A DNA stretch of 64,000 bases, taken from the NCBI RefSeq assembly GCF_000802185.1, contig NZ_KN676113.1, forward strand, positions 372,001-436,000, in the 5' to 3' direction. Position 1 is the stretch's first letter. Every line of letters begins with the position of its first letter. Positions 53,600 through 61,400 of the stretch are shown here, piece after piece. The notes beneath the pieces are model-generated. The model saw only the letters and a program-made list of their open reading frames with translations. It did no database searches and had not been told where the DNA came from. The stretch is from Belnapia sp. F-4-1 (GTDB lineage: Bacteria > Pseudomonadota > Alphaproteobacteria > Acetobacterales > Acetobacteraceae). The position numbers were made by a program, and so were the translations under genes.

Positions 53600-54610
53600 G
53601 TGGTGCTGACGGTGCTCGAGCCCGAGGGGCTGTACCCGGATACCATCCCCGAACAGGAGATCCTCGGCCCCGGGGTCCGCATCATCCGCGGCAATGCCAA
53701 GACCAGCATCGCCGAGCTGCCCGATGAGATGCTCGCCGAGGTGGACGGGCTGATGACGCTCCGCATGTGGGTCCCGGCCGAGCAGATCGCCCGCTTCCCG
53801 AAGCTGAAGGTCATCGTCCGCATGGGCGTCGGCTATGACCGGGTGGACCGCGCCGCCGCCGCCGCCCGCGGCATCACCGTCTGCAACCTGCCGGACTACG
53901 GCACGCAGGAGGTCGCCGAATTCGCCGTCCTCCTGGCGCTCTCGCTCCGCCGCGGCCTCATCCTCTACCACGACACCCAACGCGGCCCGTCGCCTGCGCC
54001 CTGGGCGGTGATGCAGTCCCCGCTGCACCGCCGGCAGGAGGTGCAGACCTTCGGCATCCTCGGCCTCGGCCGCATCGGCTCGGCGGCGGCGCTCAGGGCG
54101 AAGGCCTTCGGCTACCGCGTCGTCTTCTACGACCCGAACCAGCCCAACGGCTGGGACCGCGCGCTCGGCATCCAGCGCGTCCGCAGCATGGACGAGCTGC
54201 TCGCCCAGTCCGACGTGCTCTCCATCCACTGCCCGCTGACCCGCGCCACGCGCGGCCTGATCGGCGAGCGGGAGCTGCGCCTGCTGCCGAAGAACGCGGT
54301 CGTGGTGAACACCGCCCGCGGCCCCATTATCGACATCGACGCGCTGGAGCGGGTCCTGCGCGACGGCCACCTCGCCGGCGCCGGCCTCGACGTCATCCCG
54401 GAGGAGCCGCCAGCCGAACCCATCCCCTCCCTGCTCCGCGCCTACCGCGACGGGGAGGAGTGGCTGCGCGGCCGCCTCGTCATCACCCCGCACATCGCCT
54501 TCCACACGCCGGAGGCCTGGCGGGACATCCGCATCAAGAGCATCGAGACGATGCGCGACGTCCTCGTCGAGGGCCGCCGCACCAACGTCATCCCGCCCGA
54601 GAGCGAATAG
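53600..54610 (+). CDS. C-terminal-binding-protein-like D-2-hydroxyacid dehydrogenase
   Basis: A 336-residue NAD-dependent dehydrogenase. GTG 53600 is preferred as start because AGGAGG lies about 8 bases upstream and the family begins VVLTVLEPEG. The NAD motif is GILGLGRIGSAAALRAKAFG. The catalytic triad is carried by VNTARGPIIDIDAL (Arg), LDVIPEEPP (Glu) and ITPHIAFHT (His). The architecture is that of the phosphoglycerate dehydrogenase/CtBP-type group; the substrate is unknown. Confidence 0.86.
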   Translation: MVLTVLEPEGLYPDTIPEQEILGPGVRIIRGNAKTSIAELPDEMLAEVDGLMTLRMWVPAEQIARFPKLKVIVRMGVGYDRVDRAAAAARGITVCNLPDYGTQEVAEFAVLLALSLRRGLILYHDTQRGPSPAPWAVMQSPLHRRQEVQTFGILGLGRIGSAAALRAKAFGYRVVFYDPNQPNGWDRALGIQRVRSMDELLAQSDVLSIHCPLTRATRGLIGERELRLLPKNAVVVNTARGPIIDIDALERVLRDGHLAGAGLDVIPEEPPAEPIPSLLRAYRDGEEWLRGRLVITPHIAFHTPEAWRDIRIKSIETMRDVLVEGRRTNVIPPESE

Positions 54611-54710
54611 GCCAGCAGGCCCCATCCTGCTTGAACCGCTCCGGGCATTGCATGCATCCTGGCGGTACCGCCCAGGGCCCAAGGGCGGACCAGGCGGAGG
54701 TGAAGGTGCC

Positions 54711-55268
54711 ATGCAAAGGCTCGATCGCCGATCGGTTCTCGCCTTCGGGATGGCGGCATCGGCCGCCGCCCTGGCGCCGGGCCGCGCTCTCGCCCAGGCC
54801 CCTGCGGCGGGGTCCGCCGAACAGCGGCTTCGGGAGCGCGGAATAGAGCTGCCCAGGTCGGGCGCCCCGGTCGCCAATTACGTCCCGGCCGTGCGGACCG
54901 GAAACCTGGTCTACCTCGCCGGCACGGGCCCGATCAGGCCCGACGGCACCTTCGCCACCGGCAAGGTCGGGAAGGATGTATCGGTGGAGGAGGCGTACCA
55001 GCATGCGCGCCTCACCGGCCTGGTGCTGCTGTCGGCGCTGCGCGGGGCAGTGGGCAGCCTCGACGCCGTGACCCGGGTGGTGAAGGTGCTCGGGATGGTG
55101 AACGCGGTGCCGGAGTTCACCGACCACCCGAAGGTCATCAACGGCTGCTCGGACCTGTTCGTGGAGGTCTTCGGCGATCGTGGGCGACACGCACGCTCGG
55201 CCGTCGGGATGGGGTCCCTGCCCTTCGGCATCAGCGTCGAGATCGAGGCGATCTTCGAGGTCGCCTGA
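54711..55268 (+). CDS. exported RidA/YjgF-like protein
   Basis: A 185-residue protein with a twin-arginine-like signal (DRRSVLAFGMAASAAALAPG then RALAQA). The RidA core follows: GNLVYLAGTGPIRPDGTFAT, then SLDAVTRVVKVLGMVNAVPE and SAVGMGSLPFGISVEIEAIF. Classical RidA is cytoplasmic and hydrolyses reactive enamines or imines; its conserved arginine before the end appears here as RHARSAVG. Export to the periplasm is unusual and suggests a different substrate. It is followed by a hairpin. Confidence 0.8.
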   Translation: MQRLDRRSVLAFGMAASAAALAPGRALAQAPAAGSAEQRLRERGIELPRSGAPVANYVPAVRTGNLVYLAGTGPIRPDGTFATGKVGKDVSVEEAYQHARLTGLVLLSALRGAVGSLDAVTRVVKVLGMVNAVPEFTDHPKVINGCSDLFVEVFGDRGRHARSAVGMGSLPFGISVEIEAIFEVA

Positions 55269-55358
55269 GGCAGATCCCTGCTCCGACCTCCGAGCAGGGT
55301 CCACTGGCAGCCATTGGACAGGCCAAGCACGAGAAGGGCGGGGCAGCCGCGCATGGAC

Positions 55359-55379
55359 CGGGCCCTCCGAAGGGGCCCG
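55359..55379. terminator. GC hairpin between convergent RidA and MATE genes
   Basis: Seven-base stem CGGGCCC/GGGCCCG with a seven-base loop TCCGAAG, lying between the ends of two convergent genes. No clear U-tract, so factor-independent termination is uncertain. Confidence 0.45.
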
Positions 55380-55381
55380 CC

Positions 55382-56800
55382 TCATGCGCCGGCGAAGGCT
55401 TCTCCTTCGCGCGACGCCACGGACAGCCGCCGCCAGCGCAGCAGCAGCAGCACGGCGACCAGCCCGACGCCGGCCGCCAGCCCCAGCCAGATCCCCGCCG
55501 GCCCCACCCCCGCCCAGACCGCGAGGCCGAGCCCGACCGGCATCCCCACCCCCCAATAGCCCAGCGCCGCCATCAGCATCGGCACCTGCGTGTCCTTCAG
55601 CCCCCGCAGAGCCCCCGCGGCCACCACCTGCACGCCGTCGGTCAGCTGGAACAGACCCGCAATGGTCAGCAGCACCGCCGCCATGCCGGCCACCGCCGCC
55701 GCCTGCGGCTCCGCCGCATCGAGGAAGGCCCAGGCGATCGGCCGTGCCCCGAGCAGCAGCAGCGCCGCCATCGCCAGCATGAAGCCGGCCCCGAGCCCGA
55801 TCGCCACCCAGCCGGCCCTCCAGGCCCCGGCCGCATCCCCCCGCCCGGCCATGATGCCGACTCGCGCCGTCGCCGCCTGGCCGATCCCCATCGGCACCAT
55901 GAAGCTGAGCGCCGAGACCTGCAGCGCAATGGCATGCGCCGCGACGGCAACGGCGCCGAACCAGCCCATCGCCAGCGCCGCCGCGCTGAACACGCCGATC
56001 TCCATCAGCATCTGCCCACTGATCGGCAGGCCGATGCGGAAGACCTCCCGCAGCCGCGGCCAGTCGATCCGCCAGAACCGCCCGAGCAGCCGGAAGCGCC
56101 TGAGCCGCCGGTCCCGCGCGATCAGCACGAGCAGCGCTCCCAGCATCAGCAGGTCGGCAAGCGCGCTGGCGAGCCCGGCCCCGACCACCCCGAGCCCCGG
56201 CCACCCATAGGCGCCGAAGACCAGCAGCCAGGCCAGCGGCGCATTGGCGATGACCGCCGCCCCCGTCACCCAGAGCGCCGGCCCCGGCCGGTCCATTGCG
56301 GCGAGGAAGCCGCGCAGCACGATGAAGCCGCAGAAGGGAATCAAGCCCCACATCATCGCCCGCAGATAGGCTCCGGCGCCCGCCGCCAGCGGTGGCTCCT
56401 GCCCGAGTGCCAGCAGCACCGCCTCGCCATGCCAGAGCAGCAGCAGCGAGGGGACGAGCAGGATGACCGTCGCCACCAGCGCGCTCCGCGCCCCGCGCCG
56501 CATCTCCCGCACCCAGCCGCGCGCGGCCCCGCCGCGCCGCTGCCCCATGCCGCGCGCCTGCGCCATCACCGGCGCCGCGGCGAAGCCGGCGCCGAGCGCC
56601 GGCGCCATCATCAGCCAGTAGAGGTTGGCGCCCAGGGTCCCCGACGCCAACGCCTCGGTCGAGAACCAGCCGAGGATGAGCGCATGGGTCGCCGCCATCG
56701 CATGCTGGCTGAGATTGGTGAGCGCCAGCGGCCAGGCCAGCCCAATTGTCGCGCGCGCCTCGCCCCACCAGCCAAGGCCGCGTGTTTCCATCCCTATCAT
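55382..56800 (-). CDS. MATE family multidrug/metabolite efflux transporter
   Basis: About 472 residues with twelve hydrophobic segments in two halves. ARATIGLAWPLALTNLSQHA and ALGAGFAAAPVMAQARGMG are NorM-type elements; PISGQMLMEIGVFSAAALAM marks the second half. It probably exports cationic compounds using Na+ or H+. ATG 56800 (MIGMETRG) is chosen; ATG 56791 is nearly as good and a further start at 56836 cannot be excluded. Confidence 0.88.
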   Translation of the reverse strand: MIGMETRGLGWWGEARATIGLAWPLALTNLSQHAMAATHALILGWFSTEALASGTLGANLYWLMMAPALGAGFAAAPVMAQARGMGQRRGGAARGWVREMRRGARSALVATVILLVPSLLLLWHGEAVLLALGQEPPLAAGAGAYLRAMMWGLIPFCGFIVLRGFLAAMDRPGPALWVTGAAVIANAPLAWLLVFGAYGWPGLGVVGAGLASALADLLMLGALLVLIARDRRLRRFRLLGRFWRIDWPRLREVFRIGLPISGQMLMEIGVFSAAALAMGWFGAVAVAAHAIALQVSALSFMVPMGIGQAATARVGIMAGRGDAAGAWRAGWVAIGLGAGFMLAMAALLLLGARPIAWAFLDAAEPQAAAVAGMAAVLLTIAGLFQLTDGVQVVAAGALRGLKDTQVPMLMAALGYWGVGMPVGLGLAVWAGVGPAGIWLGLAAGVGLVAVLLLLRWRRLSVASREGEAFAGA

Positions 56801-56918
56801 GCTGGGGGATGTAGTCGCTCCCGACCCGCTTGGCACATGACGATCCGCCGGGGGTAGTGGAATAGGGCGGCTTCCGCGCTAGGCTGGCATCAAAGACCCA
56901 TCCAGCGAGGAAGACCCA

Positions 56919-57968
56919 ATGCACCGCCGCGCGATGCTCGCCGCCCCCCCTGCCCTCGCCGCCGCCTCGCTGCTGCCCGCCGCCGCCGGGGCCCAAGGCA
57001 CCCCAGCGGTGCAGACCGAGGAGTTCATGGTTCCCTCCAAGGATGCGGGGATCGAGCTCTTCCTCCGCAACAAGCACCAGGAGGGGCTGCAGCCGCGCCC
57101 GGACCGCACCCTGCTCTTCGTCCATGGCGCCACCTACCCGGCCAGCACCGCCTTCGACCTGCCGCTCGGCGGCCTCTCCTGGATGGACTACATCGCCGGC
57201 CGCGGCTTCGATGTCTGGTGCCTGGATCTCCGCGGCTATGGCCGCAGCACCCGACCCCCGGAGATGGCGCAGCCGCCCGAGGCCGGCCAGCCCCTCGTCC
57301 GCGGCGAGACGGCCGTCGCCGACATCGCCGCCGCCGCCGCCTTCATCCGCCAGCGCCGGAGCCTGCCGAAGATCGTCCATATGGGTTGGTCCTGGGGCAC
57401 CAGCCTGATGGCCCGCTTTACCGCCGACAACCCGTCGCTGGTCGAGCGCCTGGTCCTCTACGCCCCGCAATGGCTGCGCGACGGGCCGAGCCTCGCCGCC
57501 GCCGGCACCTCCGGCGAACTCGGCGCCTATCGCTATGTCACGCAGGCCCAGGCCCGCGAGCGCTGGATGACCGGCGTGCCGGAGGCCAAGCGCGCCGCCC
57601 TCATCCCGCCCGGCTGGTTCGAGCACTGGGCCGGCGTCACCTTCGCCACCGACCCCGAGGGCCAGCGCCGCAACCCGCCCGCGCTGCGCGCCCCAAACGG
57701 CATACTGCTCGACAACCGCGAATTCTGGCAGGCCGGCAAGCCCTTCTACGACCCGGCGAAGATCACGGTCCCGACCCTTCTGGTGGTCGCCGAGTGGGAC
57801 CGCGACACGCCGCCGGCGCTGGCCAACACCCTTTTCCCGCTGCTGACCGCGAGTCCCGGCAAGCGCTTGGTCCAACTCGCCGAAGGGACCCATAGCATCG
57901 TCATGGAGCGCAACCGTGGGGCGCTCTTCCAGGCGGTGCAGGTCTTCCTCGAAGAAGCCATCGCCTGA
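56919..57968 (+). CDS. exported alpha/beta hydrolase
   Basis: A 349-residue hydrolase with a signal peptide MHRRAMLAAPPALAAASLLP through AAAGAQ. LLFVHGATYPAST is the oxyanion-hole strand; the nucleophile serine is in HMGWSWGTSLMA (GxSxG); the acid is likely in VVAEWDRDTPP and the histidine in LAEGTHSIVMERN. All catalytic residues are present. The C-terminal family resembles esterase/lipase or haloperoxidase-like proteins; substrate unknown. It lies 10 bases before the small exported protein gene. Confidence 0.85.
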   Translation: MHRRAMLAAPPALAAASLLPAAAGAQGTPAVQTEEFMVPSKDAGIELFLRNKHQEGLQPRPDRTLLFVHGATYPASTAFDLPLGGLSWMDYIAGRGFDVWCLDLRGYGRSTRPPEMAQPPEAGQPLVRGETAVADIAAAAAFIRQRRSLPKIVHMGWSWGTSLMARFTADNPSLVERLVLYAPQWLRDGPSLAAAGTSGELGAYRYVTQAQARERWMTGVPEAKRAALIPPGWFEHWAGVTFATDPEGQRRNPPALRAPNGILLDNREFWQAGKPFYDPAKITVPTLLVVAEWDRDTPPALANTLFPLLTASPGKRLVQLAEGTHSIVMERNRGALFQAVQVFLEEAIA

Positions 57969-57978
57969 CGGAGCCGCC

Positions 57979-58284
57979 ATGCGCCTGCCCTTCGCCCTCC
58001 TCGCCTGCCTTCTGGCCTTGCCGGCGGCGGCGAAGGAGGCCTCGGTCCGCATCACCAACCGCGGTGCCCGCGCCATCAACGAGATCTACGTTGCCTCGGC
58101 CGCGGTGAATGCCTGGGGCGAGGACCGGCTCGGCAGCAGGACGCTCGGCAGCGGCGCCAGCCACCTCGTCGCCCTGCCGCCCGGCCAATGCGTGAACGAC
58201 ATCCGCATCATCCTCGACGGGGGCGAGGCGAAGGAGCGCCGCCGGGTCAACACCTGCGCCCAGGGCGACCTCGTCTTTCCGTAA
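57979..58284 (+). CDS. small exported conserved protein
   Basis: A 101-residue protein with a signal peptide MRLPFALLACLLALPAAAKE. The mature beta-rich part contains VRITNRGARAINEIYVASAA, GEDRLGSRTLGSG and C-terminal QCVNDIRIILDGGEAKERRR, with two cysteines likely disulfide-bonded. Similar proteins occur in Acetobacteraceae and Caulobacter (recalled), usually annotated as hypothetical. It is probably co-transcribed with the upstream hydrolase. Confidence 0.75.
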   Translation: MRLPFALLACLLALPAAAKEASVRITNRGARAINEIYVASAAVNAWGEDRLGSRTLGSGASHLVALPPGQCVNDIRIILDGGEAKERRRVNTCAQGDLVFP

Positions 58285-58347
58285 CGGCACGCATCGTTGA
58301 CAGGGAAGGTCCGTGGCACGACGTTCACGGCAGCGGGAGTAATCGCC

Positions 58348-60138
58348 ATGGCCAGTTCCGACCAGACCAAGAAGTCCTTCAAGCTGCGCAGCCAGCGCTG
58401 GTTCGATGACCCGGAAGACCCGGGCATGACCGCGCTCTACGTCGAGCGCTTCCTCAATTTCGGCATGACGCGCGGCGAGCTGCAATCCGGCAAGCCGATC
58501 ATCGGCATCGCCCAGACCGGCAGCGACATCGCCCCCTGCAACCGCCACCACCTGGCGCTCGCCGAGCGGGTGAAGGCCGGCATCCGCGACGCCGGCGGCA
58601 TCCCGCTCGAATTCCCGATCCACCCGATCCAGGAGACCGGCAAGCGCCCGACCGCGGCGCTCGACCGCAACCTCGCCTATCTCTCGCTCGTCGAGATCCT
58701 GCACGGCTACCCGATGGACGGCGTGGTGCTGACGGCAGGCTGCGACAAGACGACCCCCGCCGTGCTGATGGGCGCGGCGACCGTCAACATCCCCGCCATC
58801 GTCCTCTCCGGCGGGCCGATGCTCGACGGTCACTGGAAGGGCCGGCTGACCGGCAGCGGCACCATCGTCTGGGAAGGCCGCAAGCTGCTGGCCGAGGGCA
58901 AGATCGACTATGACGGCTTCATGGAGCTGGTCGCCAGCAGCTCCACCAGCGTCGGCCATTGCAACACCATGGGCACGGCGCTGTCGATGAACTCGCTGGC
59001 CGAGGCGCTGGGCATGTCGCTGCCCGGCTGCGCCGCCATCCCCGGCCCCTACCGCGAGCGCGGGCAGATCGCCCACGCGACGGGCAAGCGCATCGTGGAG
59101 ATGGTGCACGAGAACCTGCGCCCCTCCGACATCATGACGCGCGAGGCCTTCGAGAACTCGATCGTCGCCGCCTCCGCCCTCGGCGCCTCCACCAACTGCC
59201 CGCCGCATATCCTCGCCATCGCCCGCCACATGGGCGTCGAGCTGAAGATCGAGGACTGGGACCGCATCGGCCACGACATCCCGCTGCTGGTCGACTGCCA
59301 GCCGGCCGGGCGCTTCCTGGGCGAGGCCTTCCACCGCGCCGGCGGCGTGCCGGCGGTGATGAAGGAGCTGCTGAACGCCGGCAAGGTGCATGGCGGCGTG
59401 ATGACCGTCACCGGCCGCAGCCTCGCCTCCAACCTCGAGACGCTGGAGGAGCCGGACCGCGAGGTGATCCGCCACTACAGCGTTCCGCTGAAGGAGAAGG
59501 CCGGCTTCGCCATCCTCTCCGGCAACATCTTCGACAGCGCGGTCATGAAGATCAGCGTGATCGACAAGGCCTTCCGGAATCGCTTCCTGTCGAACCCGCC
59601 GGACGTCTTTACCGGCAAGGTCGTCGTCTTCGAGGGGCCGGAGGACTATCACGACCGGATCGAGGACCCGTCGCTCGGCATCGACGAGCACACCGTCCTC
59701 GTCATCCGCAATTGCGGCCCGGTCGGCTACCCGGGCAGCGCCGAGGTGGTGAACATGCAGCCCCCCGCCGCCCTGCTGAAGGCCGGCATCGACAGCCTGC
59801 CGACCATGGGCGACGGGCGGCAGAGCGGCACCTCGGCCAGCCCCTCCATCCTCAACGTCTCGCCCGAGGCGGCGGTCGGCGGCGGCCTCGCCCTGATGAA
59901 GTCGGGCGACCCGATCCGCATCGACCTCAACACCCGCAAGGTCGACCTGCTGATCCCCGAGGAGGAGCTGGCCGCCCGCCGCGCCGCCTGGCAGCCGCCC
60001 AAGCTGGTCAACAAGACCCCCTGGGAGGAGATCCAGCGCAGCATGGTCGGCCAGCTCGGCACCGGCGGCTGCCTGGAGCCAGCGACCCTCTACCTCGACG
60101 TGCTGAACACGCGCGGCGAGAGCCGCCACAACCACTGA
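58348..60138 (+). CDS. IlvD/Edd family sugar-acid dehydratase
   Basis: A 596-residue Fe-S dehydratase. Cluster cysteines are in TGSDIAPCNRHHLALAER, VVLTAGCDKTTPAVLMGAAT and VGHCNTMGTALSMNSLAEAL. The start RSQRWFDDPEDPGMTALYVE and the end LGTGGCLEPATLYLDVLNTR match the pentonate/hexonate dehydratase branch (arabonate, xylonate, fuconate) rather than dihydroxyacid dehydratase. It should convert an aldonic acid to the 2-keto-3-deoxy acid. The SDR and FAH hydrolase downstream fit the next two steps. A perfect hairpin follows the stop. Confidence 0.9.
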   Translation: MASSDQTKKSFKLRSQRWFDDPEDPGMTALYVERFLNFGMTRGELQSGKPIIGIAQTGSDIAPCNRHHLALAERVKAGIRDAGGIPLEFPIHPIQETGKRPTAALDRNLAYLSLVEILHGYPMDGVVLTAGCDKTTPAVLMGAATVNIPAIVLSGGPMLDGHWKGRLTGSGTIVWEGRKLLAEGKIDYDGFMELVASSSTSVGHCNTMGTALSMNSLAEALGMSLPGCAAIPGPYRERGQIAHATGKRIVEMVHENLRPSDIMTREAFENSIVAASALGASTNCPPHILAIARHMGVELKIEDWDRIGHDIPLLVDCQPAGRFLGEAFHRAGGVPAVMKELLNAGKVHGGVMTVTGRSLASNLETLEEPDREVIRHYSVPLKEKAGFAILSGNIFDSAVMKISVIDKAFRNRFLSNPPDVFTGKVVVFEGPEDYHDRIEDPSLGIDEHTVLVIRNCGPVGYPGSAEVVNMQPPAALLKAGIDSLPTMGDGRQSGTSASPSILNVSPEAAVGGGLALMKSGDPIRIDLNTRKVDLLIPEEELAARRAAWQPPKLVNKTPWEEIQRSMVGQLGTGGCLEPATLYLDVLNTRGESRHNH

Positions 60139-60145
60139 CGGGTGC

Positions 60146-60172
60146 GGCCATATCCATTTCGTGGATATGGCC
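60146..60172 (+). terminator. hairpin after the IlvD/Edd dehydratase gene
   Basis: Perfect eleven-base stem GGCCATATCCA/TGGATATGGCC with loop TTTCG, eight bases past the dehydratase stop. There is no clear U-run. It may attenuate read-through into the downstream genes or serve as a palindromic operator. Confidence 0.65.
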
Positions 60173-60189
60173 CATCCACCCTTTGCCAT

Positions 60190-60205
60190 TTGCGCTGCGG
60201 CGCAA
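60190..60205. promoter_or_regulatory. palindrome TTGCGC-TGCG-GCGCAA
   Basis: Perfect six-base arms separated by four bases, 60 bases upstream of the small exported protein gene. The same arm sequence recurs at 61333-61348 and, with one changed arm, at 61367-61382. Suggests a GntR/LacI-type operator of the local sugar-acid genes. Confidence 0.6.
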
Positions 60206-60264
60206 CAGCCCTATCTCTCTCCGCAACGGGCGGCCATCGCGCCGCCCACCGAGGAGAGACTTCC

Positions 60265-60513
60265 ATGCGCAACCCCATGATGCCGCTTGCCGCCGCGCTG
60301 CTGCTCGGCCTGGCTGCGCCCGCCCTGGCGCAGCAAGCCCCCGAGGAGAGCACCGCGGCCCGGACGCTGGCGCAGAATGCCCGCGTCTCCGTCTACCAGG
60401 CCATGACCGCCGAGGCAGCCCGAGTGCCCGATGCCGCACCCTCCGTGGCGGTCACCTATCCCCGCAACCCGCCGGCCCGGCGCCTCGCCATCGCCAGCAA
60501 CCAGACCCGCTGA
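60265..60513 (+). CDS. small exported hypothetical protein
   Basis: An 82-residue protein with a signal peptide MRNPMMPLAAALLLGLAAPA ending LAQQ. The mature 58 residues are polar, with STAARTLAQNARVSVYQAM and a proline-rich tail. GAGGAGAGAC precedes the ATG. No family recognised. It lies between the palindrome at 60190 and the SDR gene; a periplasmic role related to sugar-acid sensing or uptake is only a guess. Confidence 0.6.
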   Translation: MRNPMMPLAAALLLGLAAPALAQQAPEESTAARTLAQNARVSVYQAMTAEAARVPDAAPSVAVTYPRNPPARRLAIASNQTR

Positions 60514-60581
60514 CCCGCCCCCCCGGGTTGACGCCAGCCGCCCGGCCGTGATCATGACCCCCAGAACGGGGGGAACGGGTC

Positions 60582-61331
60582 ATGGCGGGCAGGCTGGCGG
60601 GCAAGCGGTGCTTCGTGACGGCGGCAGGCCAGGGCATCGGCCGGGCCTCTGCCCTCGCCTATGCGGCGGAAGGCGCCAGCGTCGTCGCCACCGATCTGAA
60701 TGCCGGGAAACTCGCCGGCCTTGAGGCCGCGGGCATCAAGACCATGGTGCTCGACGTGCTCGACGATGCCGCCGTCGCCGCCGCCATCCAGGGGGCCGGC
60801 CCGCTCGACGTCCTGTTCAACTGCGCCGGCTTCGTCCACCAGAACACCATTGAGACCTGCACCGACGACGAGTGGGATTTCGGCTTTGCGCTGAACGTCC
60901 GCTCCATGTGGCAGACGATCCGCGCCGCGCTGCCGGGGATGCTCGGCCGCGGCGGCGGCGTGATCGTCAACATGTCCTCCGCCTGCTCCTCGGTGAAGGG
61001 CGCGCCGAACCGCTTCCTTTATGGCACCACCAAGGCCGCGGTGATCGGCCTGACGAAATCCGTCGCCACCGAGTACGTGACGCGCGGCATCCGCTGCAAC
61101 TGCCTCTGCCCCGGCACGGTCGACACGCCGAGCCTCGGCGAGCGCATCTCCGCCAATGCCGCCGCGGCCGGCAGCGAGGAGGCGGCCCGCGCCGCCTTCG
61201 TTTCCCGCCAGGCCATGGGCCGGCTGGCGACGGCGGAGGAGATGGCCGCGCTCGTCGTCTATCTCTCCGCTCCGGAAAGCACCTTCGTCACCGGTCAGGC
61301 CATCGTCATCGATGGCGGCTGGACGTTGTAA
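60582..61331 (+). CDS. SDR oxidoreductase (2-keto-3-deoxy-L-fuconate dehydrogenase-like)
   Basis: A 249-residue short-chain dehydrogenase. CFVTAAGQGIGRASALAYAA binds NAD; NMSSACSSVKG supplies the serine; LYGTTKAAVIGLTKSVATEY supplies YxxxK. CNCLCPGTVDTPSLGERIS and GRLATAEEMAALVVYLSAPE place it in the DHRS6/2-keto-3-deoxy-fuconate dehydrogenase branch. It would oxidise the dehydratase product at C4. The FAH-family gene follows after 69 bases with operator-like palindromes. Confidence 0.85.
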   Translation: MAGRLAGKRCFVTAAGQGIGRASALAYAAEGASVVATDLNAGKLAGLEAAGIKTMVLDVLDDAAVAAAIQGAGPLDVLFNCAGFVHQNTIETCTDDEWDFGFALNVRSMWQTIRAALPGMLGRGGGVIVNMSSACSSVKGAPNRFLYGTTKAAVIGLTKSVATEYVTRGIRCNCLCPGTVDTPSLGERISANAAAAGSEEAARAAFVSRQAMGRLATAEEMAALVVYLSAPESTFVTGQAIVIDGGWTL

Positions 61332-61332
61332 T

Positions 61333-61382
61333 TTGCGCGCCGGCGCAAAGCCGCCACACCAACCCTTTGCGCCGGCGCGAAG
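61333..61382. promoter_or_regulatory. paired palindromes TTGCGC-N4-GCGCAA / TTGCGC-N4-GCGAAG
   Basis: First copy TTGCGC-GCCG-GCGCAA at 61333-61348 is perfect. Second, TTGCGC-CGGC-GCGAAG at 61367-61382, has a damaged right arm. Their outer sequences also form an inverted repeat with each other, so a larger hairpin is possible. They occupy the short gap between the SDR and FAH genes. Either a regulator binding site or a processed/attenuating hairpin. Confidence 0.6.
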
Positions 61383-61400
61383 GGTCGCAAGGAGACATCC

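Noticed and set aside
54588-58079. 1163-codon minus-strand frame across several genes
   Set aside because: It crosses RidA, MATE and hydrolase genes, which have clear motifs in other frames; translation is Arg/Gly/Ala-rich.
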